A DNA stretch of 64,000 bases, taken from positions 124,001-188,000 of the forward strand of contig NZ_BSVC01000005.1 in assembly GCF_030269905.1 (NCBI RefSeq). Reading direction: 5' to 3'. A program made the position numbers and the translations under genes. Under the pieces are notes generated by a model that was given only the letters and a program-made list of their open reading frames with translations, was not told the DNA's origin and ran no database searches. The DNA comes from Pelosinus sp. IPA-1. GTDB lineage: Bacteria > Bacillota > Negativicutes > DSM-13327. Shown one piece after another: positions 50,588-61,012 of the stretch (position 1 is the stretch's first letter; every line of letters begins with the position of its first letter).

Positions 50588-51472
50588 TTAGCGCTTAACT
50601 TCCACTTTAGCCATTTTTTCATAATATCGTACCAAACTGCAATGATCCGCATCTCCCATATCGTCTACCTTGAGAGCTTGCATCATTTCCATGACAGCTG
50701 CTGTCAGAGGCAATGGAACCCCCATATCATGAGAAGTTTCTAAGGCATTATTCAAATCTTTAATGTGAAGGTTAATGCGAAATCCAGGATCAAATTTACG
50801 ATCCATCACCAGTGGCGCTTTTGCGTCAAGCACTGTACTTCCTGCTAAGCCACCACGAATTGCTTGGTATACTAACTCTGGCTCTACCCCAGCTTTGCTT
50901 GCTAAAACCAAAGCTTCCGACATAGCAGCAATATTCAGAGCAACAATCACTTGGTTTGCAAGCTTAGTCACATTTCCTGCCCCTATTTCTCCAGTTCGCA
51001 CAACAGAACCAGCCATGGATTTCATAACAGGATAGCATTTATCAAATACTTCTTGCTTACCGCCAACCATAACAGACATGGTACCGTCAATGGCTTTAGG
51101 TTCGCCACCACTTACAGGAGCGTCCAACATTTCTACACCCTTTTCAGCAAGCTTTGCAGAGAGTTCGCGACTTACCAACGGAGCGATAGAACTCATATCA
51201 ATGAAAACAGTACCTTCTTTTGCTCCTTCAAGTAATCCATTTTCGCCTAATACTACTTCTTTTACATGAGGTGAGTTAGGTAACATGGTAATAATAATAT
51301 CAGCTTGCTCTGCCACAGCTTTTGCTGTTGGCGCACTCTTAGCACCCGCAGCGACCACTTCGTCAACTGCACTTTGGTTTCTATCTACAACAATGAGATC
51401 ATAACCAGCCTTCAATAAATTTTTGCTCATAGGTTTTCCCATAATTCCAAGTCCAATAAATCCAATTTTCAT
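50588..51472 (-). CDS. garR: 2-hydroxy-3-oxopropionate (tartronate semialdehyde) reductase
   Basis: A 294-residue beta-hydroxyacid dehydrogenase. Signatures are GFIGLGIMGKPMSKNLLKAG (NAD(P)-binding), FIDMSSIAPLVSRELSAKLA, DAPVSGGEPKAIDGTMSVMV (substrate loop), GAGNVTKLANQVIVALN with the catalytic Lys, and KDLNNAL. It reduces tartronate semialdehyde to glycerate in glucarate/galactarate breakdown. It is the last gene of the gudP-gudD-dapA-gudD-garR run, which gives the substrate context. Confidence 0.92.
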   Translation of the reverse strand: MKIGFIGLGIMGKPMSKNLLKAGYDLIVVDRNQSAVDEVVAAGAKSAPTAKAVAEQADIIITMLPNSPHVKEVVLGENGLLEGAKEGTVFIDMSSIAPLVSRELSAKLAEKGVEMLDAPVSGGEPKAIDGTMSVMVGGKQEVFDKCYPVMKSMAGSVVRTGEIGAGNVTKLANQVIVALNIAAMSEALVLASKAGVEPELVYQAIRGGLAGSTVLDAKAPLVMDRKFDPGFRINLHIKDLNNALETSHDMGVPLPLTAAVMEMMQALKVDDMGDADHCSLVRYYEKMAKVEVKR

Positions 51473-51523
51473 ATTATCTACTCCTTTAATTTCAATTTAA
51501 TTGTAAATGTTTTACATATCCCT

Positions 51524-52888
51524 TTAGCGAACTAGACAAGGGCGCTTATTATCAAACTTCCAGTTTGGAATCAGGTACTGCATTGCCATAGCATCATCCC
51601 GTGCACCTAGGCAATTTTCCACGTAAAGTTTGTGTGCCTTCTCAACCTGCACCATATCTATTTCGACTCCAAGGCCCGGTTTATCAGGAACAGCTACCAT
51701 TCCACCAACTATTTTAAATGGCTCTTTGGTCAAACGTTCTTGACCTTCTTGCCAGATCCAGTGCGTATCTAGCGCTGCAATTTTTCCTGGAGCAGCAGCT
51801 CCTACATGAGTAAACATGGCTAAGGAAATGTCAAAATGATTGTTAGAGTGAGATCCCCAGGTCAATCCCCATTCATGGCACATTTGGGCTACACGTACCG
51901 AACCCTGCATGGTCCAAAAGTGAGGATCGGCTAATGGAATGTCTACTGAATGCAACTGGATTGTATGCCCCATCTGACGCCAATCCGTAGCAATCATATT
52001 CGTGGCCGTTGGCAATCCTGTAGCTAGGCGGAATTCAGCCATGATTTCCCGCCCAGAATAACCATTTTCGGCTCCACATGGATCTTCAGCGTAGGCTAAT
52101 ACATGTTGTTTATTACTGCACAATCTGATTGCTTCGTCTAGTGACCATGCACCATTCGGATCAATGGTAATTCGCGCATTAGGGAAACGCTGGGCTAACG
52201 CGGTAACCGCGGCTATTTCTTCTTCCCCTGGCAGTGCGCCACCTTTTAGTTTAAAGTCGTTAAAGCCATAAAGCTCGTGAGCCGCCTCCGCCAACCGCAC
52301 GACGGTTTCTGGAGTCAACGCCTCTTCATGACGCAAGCGATACCAGTCATTTGCAGCATTCGGATCACTTAAATAGGGTAAATCTGTTTTGGTACGATCA
52401 CCAACATAGAACAGATAACCCAGCATTTCTACAGCCTTACGTTGCTGGCCCTGACCAAGCAATGCCGCAACTGGTACTTCAAGGAACTTACCAAGCAGGT
52501 CAAGTAAAGCAGCTTCTAGTGCTGTGACAACATGAATTGTGATCCGTAAGTCGAATGTTTGCAGCCCTCGTCCAGCGGAATCTCTCTCCGCAAAAGTCTG
52601 CCGCACCGCATTGAGGATGTTGTTGTAATTCCCAATGGATTTACCAATAACCAAATCTCTTGCATCCTCAAGCGTTTGACGAATGCGTTCTCCTCCAGGA
52701 ATCTCACCAACACCTGCGTTGCCTGCATTATCTTTAAGAATTACAATGTTACGGGTAAAAAAGGGACTATGTGCACCACTGAGATTTAAGAGCATACTAT
52801 CTTGACCAGCAACAGGAATGACCTGCATTTCAGTAATAATCGGTGTAGACGAACTACCTTGTTTTTTGTTCTGATCCATATTACTCAC
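51524..52888 (-). CDS. gudD: Glucarate dehydratase, second copy
   Basis: A 454-residue enolase-superfamily enzyme converting D-glucarate (or idarate) to 5-keto-4-deoxyglucarate. Catalytic residues are visible: [14 protein letters not shown] (Lys), [13 protein letters not shown] (Asp), [20 protein letters not shown] (Glu), TNMIATDW (Asn), [12 protein letters not shown] (His) and ALDTHW (Asp). It is close to the paralogue at 53879-55285. Both look catalytically complete. The start follows GGAGTGAGTAAT. It lies between the DapA-like gene and garR. Confidence 0.93.
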   Translation of the reverse strand: MSNMDQNKKQGSSSTPIITEMQVIPVAGQDSMLLNLSGAHSPFFTRNIVILKDNAGNAGVGEIPGGERIRQTLEDARDLVIGKSIGNYNNILNAVRQTFAERDSAGRGLQTFDLRITIHVVTALEAALLDLLGKFLEVPVAALLGQGQQRKAVEMLGYLFYVGDRTKTDLPYLSDPNAANDWYRLRHEEALTPETVVRLAEAAHELYGFNDFKLKGGALPGEEEIAAVTALAQRFPNARITIDPNGAWSLDEAIRLCSNKQHVLAYAEDPCGAENGYSGREIMAEFRLATGLPTATNMIATDWRQMGHTIQLHSVDIPLADPHFWTMQGSVRVAQMCHEWGLTWGSHSNNHFDISLAMFTHVGAAAPGKIAALDTHWIWQEGQERLTKEPFKIVGGMVAVPDKPGLGVEIDMVQVEKAHKLYVENCLGARDDAMAMQYLIPNWKFDNKRPCLVR

Positions 52889-52938
52889 TCCTAGTTATCA
52901 TAATCTTGTCTTTGGACTATTGTCCTAACAACTATGCA

Positions 52939-53853
52939 TTATTTCAACAAGCCCATTTCTATCAGCACCTTAGAAAGTTGCTCTCTTTCACTATGGGTCA
53001 TGGGGCCGGCTGGGTCCATACAAGGTCCCGCTTCAATCCCGAGTAAGGTTAATGACTCTTTAATCACTGCTGGGAAAGTACCAATGGAAAAGGCAATCCT
53101 GAGAGGCGCTAGAGCAAACTGGGCTTTGAGGGATCCTTCTAAATCGCCAGCCATATATTTTTCATAGATGTCAGCGCAAAGTCTAGGCGCTACATTGGCG
53201 CAAGATGCAATGGAACCAGTAGCACCATATAAAAGAGCTCCATAGATAAGGGTGTCTCTCCCCATAAGCACGGAGAAATCCTTCCTGCCTTGGGTCAAAC
53301 GTATATATTCAGCAGTTAAGGTTAAATCACCACTGGAATCCTTAATACTCACAATATTAGGTATCTCAGCTAACTTAGCTACAGTTGCAGGCGCAAGGTT
53401 AACTGCGGTCTTAGGAGGATTGTTATAGAGAATTACGGGAAGAGATGTACTTGCCGCAATATCCTTAAAATGTTTGTATAACTGATCTTGATTTGGAGTG
53501 ACAAACATAGGAGTCAAAACAGACACGGCATCTACTTTGCATTCCTCTGCCATTTGGGTAAGCATGATGCTCTCCCGGGTAGTGATCCCATTTGTACCTG
53601 CATAAACTGGCACTCTACCTTTTGTCTCATCCATAGTAACCAGCAAAATTTCCCGTTTTTCTTCAGGAGTCAACCCATAAAATTCTCCCGTAGTTCCTGT
53701 AACAAATAATCCGTGTACACCACCGTCAATCAGATAATTAATCAACTTACGCATGGCTTTTTCGTTAAATTTTTCTTCAGCCGTAAGAGGAGTTATCACC
53801 GCTGGTATAATTCCTTTTGGTGTAAAGCCTACTTTATTTTCTGTTATCTTCAT
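52939..53853 (-). CDS. DapA-family aldolase/dehydratase (glucarate pathway)
   Basis: A 304-residue class I aldolase-fold protein. Features are GGVHGLFVTGTTGEFYGLTP, VILYNNPPKTAVNL (Tyr), VSIKDSSGDL (Schiff-base Lys) and YGATGSIASCANV. It resembles 5-keto-4-deoxyglucarate dehydratase (KdgD) and other members. Since garR is present and garL is not, it could instead be the aldolase that makes tartronate semialdehyde and pyruvate. It lies between two gudD copies. Family membership is sure; the exact reaction is inferred. Confidence 0.85.
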   Translation of the reverse strand: MKITENKVGFTPKGIIPAVITPLTAEEKFNEKAMRKLINYLIDGGVHGLFVTGTTGEFYGLTPEEKREILLVTMDETKGRVPVYAGTNGITTRESIMLTQMAEECKVDAVSVLTPMFVTPNQDQLYKHFKDIAASTSLPVILYNNPPKTAVNLAPATVAKLAEIPNIVSIKDSSGDLTLTAEYIRLTQGRKDFSVLMGRDTLIYGALLYGATGSIASCANVAPRLCADIYEKYMAGDLEGSLKAQFALAPLRIAFSIGTFPAVIKESLTLLGIEAGPCMDPAGPMTHSEREQLSKVLIEMGLLK

Positions 53854-53878
53854 TTATTTTTCCTCTCCTTAGTTCTAT

Positions 53879-55285
53879 TTAACGTACCATACTAGGACGT
53901 TTTGGATCATACTTCCAACCAGGAATTAGATATCGCATAGCCATGGCATCATCCCGAGCGCCTTGACCAATTTTCTTATATAGTTGATTTGCTTTCTCGA
54001 TCTGCTCCATATCAATTTCTACGCCAAGACCTGGTTTTTTCGGTACTTCTATCAATCCATCTACAATTTGGAAAGGTTCTTTCGTCAAATTTTCCTGGCC
54101 TTCCTGCCAAATCCAATGGGTATCAATCGCCGTAATATTACCTGGAGCAGCAGCTGCTACATGGGTAAACATGGCTAGAGAAATATCAAAATGATTATTG
54201 GAGTGGGAACCCCACGTTAAGCCCCATTCATTACATAACTGTGCAACTCGTACTGAACCCTGCATCGTCCAAAAATGAGGGTCAGCCAAGATAATATCGA
54301 CAGCATGCAGATTCGCTGAGTGTCCCAATTGCCGCCAATCAGTAGCAATCATATTTGTCGCAGTAGGCATACCAGTCGCACGTCTAAACTCTGCCATAAT
54401 CTCCCGACCGGAATAACCATTTTCAGGACCACAAGGATCCTCCGCATATGCCATTACATTGTGTTTGTTACGGCACAAATTAATCGATTCGTCTAAGGAC
54501 CAAGCACCATTAGGATCAAGAGTGATCCGTGCCTCAGGAAAACGTTTTGCAAGTGCAGCCACTGCTTCCATTTCCTCAGCACCGCTCATTACGCCGCCTT
54601 TTAATTTAAAATCTTTAACACCGTAGCGTGCCGTTGTTGCTTCGGCAAGGCGTACAACTGCTTCGGGCGTTAACGCTGCTTCATGACGCAAACGCAACCA
54701 ATCATCTTTTTCATTCGCATTACTTAGGTAAGGTAGATCTGTTTTTTTACGGTCACCGACGTAAAATAAATAAGCGAGAGTTCTTACGGCATCACGCTGC
54801 TGTCCACTACCTAGTAATGCTGCTACTGGCACATTTAGGAACTGTCCTAATAAATCCAGCAAGGGAGCTTCTATTCCTGTAAGCACATTATCAGCGCGCA
54901 AATTGATTTCGTGTGGCTGTTTTAGCACCGCTTCTTCCGCTGCAGAAGTTACTTTATGCACCGTAGATTGGGGACCGGCTGTACTTTTTCCCAATAATTT
55001 TTGTCTTATATTATTGAGAATATTGTTATAGAGACCAATGGATTGCCCCACTACAAGTGATTCGGCTTTTTCTAGTGTCCGAAGGATGCTTTCCCCTCCT
55101 GGAACCTCACCTACCCCCGTATGTCCTAGGCTATCTTTCAGTATGACTATCGTTCGAGTGAAAAATGGGCCATGTGCACCACACAGATTTAATAGCATAC
55201 TATCATGTCCTGCAACAGGAATGACTTTCATTTCTGTAATAATCGGAGTACCTGTATAAGCAGCGTTGTTTACCTGAGTCGTCAT
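53879..55285 (-). CDS. gudD: Glucarate dehydratase, first copy
   Basis: A 468-residue glucarate dehydratase. It retains the catalytic set: [11 protein letters not shown] (Lys), [13 protein letters not shown] (Asp), [20 protein letters not shown] (Glu), TNMIATDW (Asn), [10 protein letters not shown] (His) and AIDTHW (Asp). Relative to the second copy it has an insert of about 15 residues near 95-125 ([20 protein letters not shown]). The pair may be specialised (as GudD/GudX in enterobacteria). It follows gudP by 19 bases. Confidence 0.92.
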   Translation of the reverse strand: MTTQVNNAAYTGTPIITEMKVIPVAGHDSMLLNLCGAHGPFFTRTIVILKDSLGHTGVGEVPGGESILRTLEKAESLVVGQSIGLYNNILNNIRQKLLGKSTAGPQSTVHKVTSAAEEAVLKQPHEINLRADNVLTGIEAPLLDLLGQFLNVPVAALLGSGQQRDAVRTLAYLFYVGDRKKTDLPYLSNANEKDDWLRLRHEAALTPEAVVRLAEATTARYGVKDFKLKGGVMSGAEEMEAVAALAKRFPEARITLDPNGAWSLDESINLCRNKHNVMAYAEDPCGPENGYSGREIMAEFRRATGMPTATNMIATDWRQLGHSANLHAVDIILADPHFWTMQGSVRVAQLCNEWGLTWGSHSNNHFDISLAMFTHVAAAAPGNITAIDTHWIWQEGQENLTKEPFQIVDGLIEVPKKPGLGVEIDMEQIEKANQLYKKIGQGARDDAMAMRYLIPGWKYDPKRPSMVR

Positions 55286-55304
55286 ATTTTAAAAGAGCCT
55301 CCTT

Positions 55305-56678
55305 TTATTTAAGTTCAACACGTTTAATTTCTCCAACAACAAATAGGTAGCTGACTATGGCAATAAAAGCATGTACAACAACATAGATTAGCGCACCATT
55401 AAACGATCCTGTTGATTGAATAATATAGCCAATAGCAATTGGCGTCGTAATACTTGAGAGATTACCGCAAGTGTTTAAGAGTCCTCCACTCAAGCCAGCA
55501 ATTTGTTTTGGCGCCGTATCCGAGTTAACCGCCCAGCCCAGTGCACCAAGACCTTTGCCGAAGAAAGCTAATGCCATAATAGCAATAATCATCCAATGAA
55601 TATCTACATAGTTACAAGCAAGCATACTCATGGACAATAACATACCAAGTACGATGGGCACCTTCCTTGCAACCGTAAGGGAGTAACCCCTTTTAAGCAA
55701 GAAGTCGGATATAACGCCACCCAAAATACCACCTAAGAAACCGAATATAGCGGGTACAGATGCAGCAAAACCGGCTTTCAAGATTGTCATTCCACGAGCC
55801 TGTACTAGATAGACTGGAAACCAAGTAATGAAGAAATAGGTAATGGCATTGATGCAATATTGAGCAACATAGATGCCTACCATCATACGATTTTTCAGCA
55901 ATTCTTTTATATAGTGCATATTAGGTCCTTCTTGCTTAGCGACATCCTTTTTCTCTTGATCTACATCGCACTGCATATTAGACCCTTCTTGCTTACAAAC
56001 ATCTTTTTTAGATTGATCCATATCAACCAAGCCGCCGCCTTGTTCAATATACTCAATCTCAGCCTTATTAATCATCGGATGATCTTTAGGGTTATGAATC
56101 AACTTATTCCATACAAATGTAAAAGCGATTCCCAATCCGCCCATGACTACAAATACATAATGCCAACCGAAATTGTGAATAAGCCATCCCATCAGCGGTG
56201 CGAAAAATACAGTGGCAGCATATTGGGCCGAATTAAAAATAGCGGAAGCAGTACCACGCTCTGATGCAGGAAACCAAGCTGCAACAATCCGGCTATTTGC
56301 CGGGAAAGAAGGCGCCTCAGCAGCTCCAACCATAAACCGCAACGCAAACAATGTTATAATTGCTGTAGCTCCAGTAAGAAAACCTACGAAGCCTTGAAAT
56401 AGAGTAAATAAAGACCAGAAAAAAATGCTATATGCATATACCTTTTTTGAGCCAAAGCGATCTAAGAAATATCCTCCGGGCAATTGAAAAATAACATAGG
56501 ACCAACCGAAAGCTGAAAAGATATAACCCATTGATATCGAATCCATGTTTAATTCTTTTGCTATCGCTGGACCAGCAAGGGAAATAGTGGCACGATCGGC
56601 ATAGTTGATTATGGTAATAAAGAACAATACGGCTACGACGATCCAGCGAACATTACTTTTTTTAATAGAATCTTTCAT
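55305..56678 (-). CDS. gudP: Glucarate/galactarate MFS transporter (GudP-type) with a duplicated loop
   Basis: A 457-residue ACS-family transporter with 12 segments. Signatures are NYADRATISLAGPAIAKELN, SYVIFQLPGGYFLDRFGSKK and FALRFMVGAAEAPSFPANSR. The central cytoplasmic loop holds a direct duplication: DQSKKDVCKQEGSNM then DQEKKDVAKQEGPNM. It is the first gene of the operon, with TATCCTCC ribosome site 10 bases before ATG on its strand. The loop duplication is recent or under selection. Confidence 0.92.
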   Translation of the reverse strand: MKDSIKKSNVRWIVVAVLFFITIINYADRATISLAGPAIAKELNMDSISMGYIFSAFGWSYVIFQLPGGYFLDRFGSKKVYAYSIFFWSLFTLFQGFVGFLTGATAIITLFALRFMVGAAEAPSFPANSRIVAAWFPASERGTASAIFNSAQYAATVFFAPLMGWLIHNFGWHYVFVVMGGLGIAFTFVWNKLIHNPKDHPMINKAEIEYIEQGGGLVDMDQSKKDVCKQEGSNMQCDVDQEKKDVAKQEGPNMHYIKELLKNRMMVGIYVAQYCINAITYFFITWFPVYLVQARGMTILKAGFAASVPAIFGFLGGILGGVISDFLLKRGYSLTVARKVPIVLGMLLSMSMLACNYVDIHWMIIAIMALAFFGKGLGALGWAVNSDTAPKQIAGLSGGLLNTCGNLSSITTPIAIGYIIQSTGSFNGALIYVVVHAFIAIVSYLFVVGEIKRVELK

Positions 56679-57035
56679 AATATATCCTCCTTATAATTTA
56701 ACTTGTTAGCAGCGCTTCCGTGAATCTTGTTTTGACTAAGAGACAACTTCCGATAATAGATAAGATAGCACTAAGGTAACTGTCTGCCCTCCATTTTTTA
56801 CGTTTCTTTATTTCCCAATTGGAGATAACCATTAATAAAATTTTCTCAGCCTCATTTTATTCCATTTTCGATATTTTTATTTCATATATTGAAATTCTAT
56901 TTCTTTTTTAATAGTATTCTATTCATTATATTAATATTCCTTCTATTTTTAGCAAATAAATTTATTTTTCTAAATATAAATAATAATATCGACAAATCTG
57001 ACTCTTATCACGACACAATGATATATATAAGAAAA
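56679..57035. promoter_or_regulatory. gud-operon promoter region with IclR-type palindrome
   Basis: ATTTCATATATTGAAAT at 56879-56895 is a perfect palindrome with a TATAT centre. Similar half-sites (TATATGAAAT) occur upstream of the iclR gene. This is a likely operator for the adjacent IclR protein. A promoter -35/-10 pair could not be placed with confidence. The rest is AT-rich. Confidence 0.5.
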
Positions 57036-57124
57036 GACTTGGCTTAGGCCAAGTCATCAGACGCAGGCAGAAGCCTTAGTCGTTCTTACTTGGAATCAAG
57101 GAAGTGTTATACTTTCTGATTCCG
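57036..57124 (+). repeat. Dispersed repeat family 1, copy d
   Basis: GACTTGGC-TTAG-GCCAAGTC hairpin, GGCAGAAGCC and the end hairpin GGAATC...GATTCC; nearly identical to copies a and c. Confidence 0.88.
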
Positions 57125-57133
57125 TAAAAGAAA

Positions 57134-57170
57134 ACAAAGCACTCTTTGAGATCTTCAAAGAGTGCTTTGT
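57134..57170 (-). terminator. Intrinsic terminator of iclR
   Basis: ACAAAGCACTCTTTGA (57134-57149) pairs exactly with TCAAAGAGTGCTTTGT (57155-57170); a T-rich tail TTTTCTTTT follows on the minus strand. Confidence 0.75.
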
Positions 57171-57216
57171 TCTTAATCTTACTTATAAATTAGAACGGAA
57201 TTCCTTTCCCCTACTG

Positions 57217-57984
57217 TCACCAACCGCCTCTTGAACCCATTCTAGCTGACAGTCGGTTGGCATAATCAATCAATATAGGTACGTATTCCATTAGTTTTTC
57301 TACCGAATACATGCTGGTAGGTCCCGAGATACTGATACCTGCAATGATTTTTCCTGTTGCATCATAAAGGGGAGCAGCGATGCAGTTAATCCCATTGTTC
57401 CATTCCTCTAAATCTACTGCATACCCTTGTAAACTTACTTTTTCAATTTCTTTTAAGAAAGTATCAGCATCAGTGATTGTGTTTAGCGTATAGCGATTGA
57501 CATCGCGTTTAAAAACTTCACTTACCACTTCTGGGGTCTTACAAACTAAGACTTTTCCTAAGGCAGTACAGTAAATAGGGCGACGCATTCCAATATGAAA
57601 ATAACCATATGTGCAATAGGGAGTCTCGGCTCTCGCAACATAAATGACCTCATTATCATCAAGCACTGCTAAATTCACATTCAACTTTAGGTTATTTGAT
57701 AATTCTTCAAGATAAGGAAGACAAATCCGCCTAATTTCCATCGAATTAAGAACAATACCCTCATACTTTAGAAAACCGCGGCCCAAGGAGTAGTTGACTT
57801 CGTGTTGTTCAATTAAATTAAACTCTTTTAATGTATTTAATAAACGATAAGCAGTTGGTTGGTTAATTCCCGTGATTGCACTAATATCCTTTAAGCGCAG
57901 TCTCGGATTTTCATAAGAAAAGCAATTTAGTATTGTAATTGCCTTCGTAATGCTATTATTTAACAATTCCTTATTAACAGCCAT
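57217..57984 (-). CDS. IclR-family transcriptional regulator
   Basis: A 255-residue IclR protein. The ATG at 57984 (MAVNKELLNNSITK) has GGAG eight bases upstream; the longer frame has no such site. The winged helix (RLKDISAITGINQPTAYRLL; LKEFNLIEQHEV) is followed by the effector domain (ICLPYLEELSNNLKLNVNLA; RPIYCTALGKVLVCKT; GINCIAAPLYDATGKIIAGI). It probably controls the neighbouring glucarate or galactarate genes. Palindromic ATTTC-GAAAT boxes flank it. Confidence 0.9.
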   Translation of the reverse strand: MAVNKELLNNSITKAITILNCFSYENPRLRLKDISAITGINQPTAYRLLNTLKEFNLIEQHEVNYSLGRGFLKYEGIVLNSMEIRRICLPYLEELSNNLKLNVNLAVLDDNEVIYVARAETPYCTYGYFHIGMRRPIYCTALGKVLVCKTPEVVSEVFKRDVNRYTLNTITDADTFLKEIEKVSLQGYAVDLEEWNNGINCIAAPLYDATGKIIAGISISGPTSMYSVEKLMEYVPILIDYANRLSARMGSRGGW

Positions 57985-58024
57985 TATTATCACTCCAAAT
58001 TTCACATGTTAGCTACATAATTCA

Positions 58025-58058
58025 TTATTTCGATATAATTCATTATTATATGAAATAA
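58025..58058. promoter_or_regulatory. Palindromic box upstream of iclR
   Basis: TTATTTCGATATAAT and ATTATATGAAATAA form an interrupted palindrome (one base missing) 40 bases before the regulator start. It resembles the box at 56879-56895 and fits autoregulation. Confidence 0.45.
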
Positions 58059-58158
58059 TCCTGCATTCTAAAAGTAGTTAACTAAAAATAATATGTTTTC
58101 ATTTCATTTTTTACTGAGTGATAATACTATATTTACATCATACTTAGTTAATGACACT

Positions 58159-59241
58159 TCAAACTTGAGCCGCCAAACTATCAACTCGCTTTATTGCATT
58201 AATTACCATTTCTTTGGATACTTCAAATGGCATACAAGCCATAGCTGTTGTTTTAGAGGAAGCTTCAGCTATAATTTCTAATTCCTCTTTTGATAAACTA
58301 GCAATTTGTCTTAAAGTGGTCGGGATTTTGCAGCGATTCGCCAGCTTTATTTCTTCCAGTATTTCTTGATCCGACTTCTCCTCTAGTGCTAAGAGGCATA
58401 AGTTCCCATATCCTACAATGAGTCCATGAGCAACACTATGGGATTTAGGCACTTTAGTGAATCCGTTATAAATCGCATGTGCCGCAGCATTACGCAGTTT
58501 TTCTCCGCCATAAATAGATGACATGCCCGCAAATAGAACAATAGCGTCTACTGTTGCATCCAACGCCGTACTATGTCTCATATTTTCTGCCGATTCCAGT
58601 GCATCCTTACCAAAATGTTTTATTATATCGTAACAAATCTGACCATTTGAAACAGCTGCCATTGTTAAACTTGTTGGTTGCATGCGCGACGCTGCAGCAC
58701 GCAATTCGTACATTTTTGCTAGCGTATCGCCGATGCCGGCAGCTAACCAAGAAGATGGGGCGCCAAGAATGACTGTAGTATCAATAATGGTTGCCACTGG
58801 ACACTCTGTTAGAAAAAGATTGTCGGCAAATTGACCCTTTTCATCGTACAGTACTGCTAAGGGTGTTATTGCCGCACAAGTGGCAGCAATGGTGGGAACG
58901 GTAACTATAGGCAAAAGGCATTTAGCTGCGACCGCCTTTCCTGTATCAAGCGCCTTTCCACCACCAACAGCTAAAATGAAATCCGCCTTACCTGCCATAG
59001 CCCTATCAGCTAAATGCTGAATATTAGCTCGTGAACATTCACCACCATACCAATCAGTAGCAATGATCTCAACTTTAGATTCTGCCATTTGTTTATCGAT
59101 TATTTCCTGTGTTTTCTCCAGTGCTGTCTTACCACCTAAAATATAAACTCTTTTCCCTAATGTCTTACAATACTCTCCTATATACTGCAAGGCATCTGCA
59201 CCACGAAATATTCTCCCAGGGAAAGGCAATTGAGTATTCAT
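58159..59241 (-). CDS. Glycerol-dehydrogenase-family iron-type alcohol dehydrogenase
   Basis: A 360-residue GldA-like protein. NAD and metal features are FILAVGGGKALDTGKAVAAK, TVPTIAATCAAITPLAVLYD, WLAAGIGDTLAKMYE (metal Asp) and HSVAHGLIVGYGN (metal His). Known members use glycerol or other diols. Its place after garD suggests reduction of a galactarate-pathway intermediate. I cannot name the substrate. It is 218 bases from garD and not tightly coupled. Confidence 0.88.
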   Translation of the reverse strand: MNTQLPFPGRIFRGADALQYIGEYCKTLGKRVYILGGKTALEKTQEIIDKQMAESKVEIIATDWYGGECSRANIQHLADRAMAGKADFILAVGGGKALDTGKAVAAKCLLPIVTVPTIAATCAAITPLAVLYDEKGQFADNLFLTECPVATIIDTTVILGAPSSWLAAGIGDTLAKMYELRAAASRMQPTSLTMAAVSNGQICYDIIKHFGKDALESAENMRHSTALDATVDAIVLFAGMSSIYGGEKLRNAAAHAIYNGFTKVPKSHSVAHGLIVGYGNLCLLALEEKSDQEILEEIKLANRCKIPTTLRQIASLSKEELEIIAEASSKTTAMACMPFEVSKEMVINAIKRVDSLAAQV

Positions 59242-59458
59242 GTAATTTCCTCTCCTTCATTTTTAATTAGTACTTATGCTCATAGATAGGTTACTATGCT
59301 ATACCTGCTATTTTACAAATATTGTACCAATCTTCAAAAACAGAATTTGTCCTCTAGATCATTAATAAATAAAATATATACAAAGCATTCATACTACATA
59401 TGTCTTTTTCCAGGACCTGGCCTCATTGTTTTTATTTCGTTTAACTCAATACGAACTA

Positions 59459-60994
59459 TCAGGTTACTGGCGCAGGGTTAAATAAGCATAACGCATTCTG
59501 CAGCCCCCAGTGCTGAGCCCAAGTTTGTTTACGACCGCTGGCAACTTCGATAATAAGCCGAAAGATTTCCCAGCCAATTTCTTCAATCGTTGCATTGCCA
59601 GTTGCAATTTGTCCTGCATTCACATCAATAAGATCATGCCACTCTTCTGCCAACGCGTTCCGGGTCCCGACTTTGATAACTGGCACCATGGCAAGTCCAT
59701 AGGGTGTTCCTCGTCCAGTGGTGAATACTTGCACATGAATCCCAGAGGCCAGTTGCAGAGTACCACAGACAAAATCACTAGCAGGCGTTGCTGCATAAAT
59801 CAGTCCTTTTTCCTTAGCCTTTTCACCAGGAGATAACACTCCTACAATCGCACTGCTACCGGATTTGGCAATAGAACCAAGGGCCTTTTCCACAATGTTT
59901 GCCAGACCGCCTCTTTTATTGCCCGGCGTTGTGTTCGCACTTCGATCCACTTCGCCAAGATCTAAGTAATGATCATACCATTTCATTTCTTGAATAAGTT
60001 TACGACCGACTTCTTCATTCGCGGCACGAGGCGTTAATAAATGAATTCCATCTCTCACCTCTGTAACTTCTGAAAATAATACGGTCGCTCCAGCACGCAC
60101 TAACAAATCAGCTGCATATCCCACTGCTGGATTAGCGGTAACACCTGAAAAAGCATCACTACCGCCACACTGCATGCCAATCACTAAATCCGAAATAGGA
60201 CAGGTAACCCGTTTTCGAGCATTCAATCTTTTTAACTGTTCTGTAGCCTCTTCCATAATCTTCTCAACCATTTTACTAAACCCACGTTGCTCTTGTAATA
60301 CAACGATTGCTGCAGCATCACTATTTTGGCTCATTTTTTCTGGCATCAGCTTTTCACACCCCAAGCCAACAACCATTATTTCTCCGCCAAAGTTAGGATG
60401 TGTGGCAATATTTTGGAGAGTACGAATAGGAATAATCGCTTCAGGAGCATTGATCGCCACACCACAGCCGTAATTATGATTTAACGCCACTACATCTTCC
60501 ACATTAGGATACTCCGGAAGTATTTCTTCTTTGATTCTTTTTACCGCATAATCAAGAACACCGGCAACACATTGAACACTGGTACTAATGCCAAGAATAT
60601 TTTTTGTTGCCGCACTGCCATCTGCATTGCGAAATCCTTCAAAGGTATACCCTTCAAGAGGCGGAAGCTTTGGGGGAACCTTGCTCGCAAGGGATAAATC
60701 GTCTAAGTTTGGTGAAGTCGGCATACGAACTAATGATTCATCAATCCAACTGCCTTTAGTAATGGGACGAATTGCATATCCAATCACTTCACCATAGCGA
60801 ACAATCTCCTCTTCTTGTTTTAAATCCACTAAGGCAACTTTATGCCCTTGAGGAACATGCTCTTTGAGCTCAAGACCGCAAGGAAACACTGTACCTTCTG
60901 GCAATCCTCCAGTATTGACAACAATCGCAACATTATCTATTGGGTTAATCTTAATGTAAAGAGGCGCTTCTTTTTTATTGTCAGTCAAAGTCAT
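59459..60994 (-). CDS. garD: Galactarate dehydratase
   Basis: A 511-residue UxaA-type enzyme that dehydrates galactarate to 5-keto-4-deoxyglucarate. It aligns almost throughout with the E. coli GarD (from memory): [34 protein letters not shown] (Ser/Asp), [49 protein letters not shown] and [20 protein letters not shown]. Iron-dependent catalysis is expected. It starts after GGAG and follows the LarA-like gene by 18 bases. Confidence 0.95.
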   Translation of the reverse strand: MTLTDNKKEAPLYIKINPIDNVAIVVNTGGLPEGTVFPCGLELKEHVPQGHKVALVDLKQEEEIVRYGEVIGYAIRPITKGSWIDESLVRMPTSPNLDDLSLASKVPPKLPPLEGYTFEGFRNADGSAATKNILGISTSVQCVAGVLDYAVKRIKEEILPEYPNVEDVVALNHNYGCGVAINAPEAIIPIRTLQNIATHPNFGGEIMVVGLGCEKLMPEKMSQNSDAAAIVVLQEQRGFSKMVEKIMEEATEQLKRLNARKRVTCPISDLVIGMQCGGSDAFSGVTANPAVGYAADLLVRAGATVLFSEVTEVRDGIHLLTPRAANEEVGRKLIQEMKWYDHYLDLGEVDRSANTTPGNKRGGLANIVEKALGSIAKSGSSAIVGVLSPGEKAKEKGLIYAATPASDFVCGTLQLASGIHVQVFTTGRGTPYGLAMVPVIKVGTRNALAEEWHDLIDVNAGQIATGNATIEEIGWEIFRLIIEVASGRKQTWAQHWGLQNALCLFNPAPVT

Positions 60995-61012
60995 TCTCTC
61001 CTTTATTTCATC

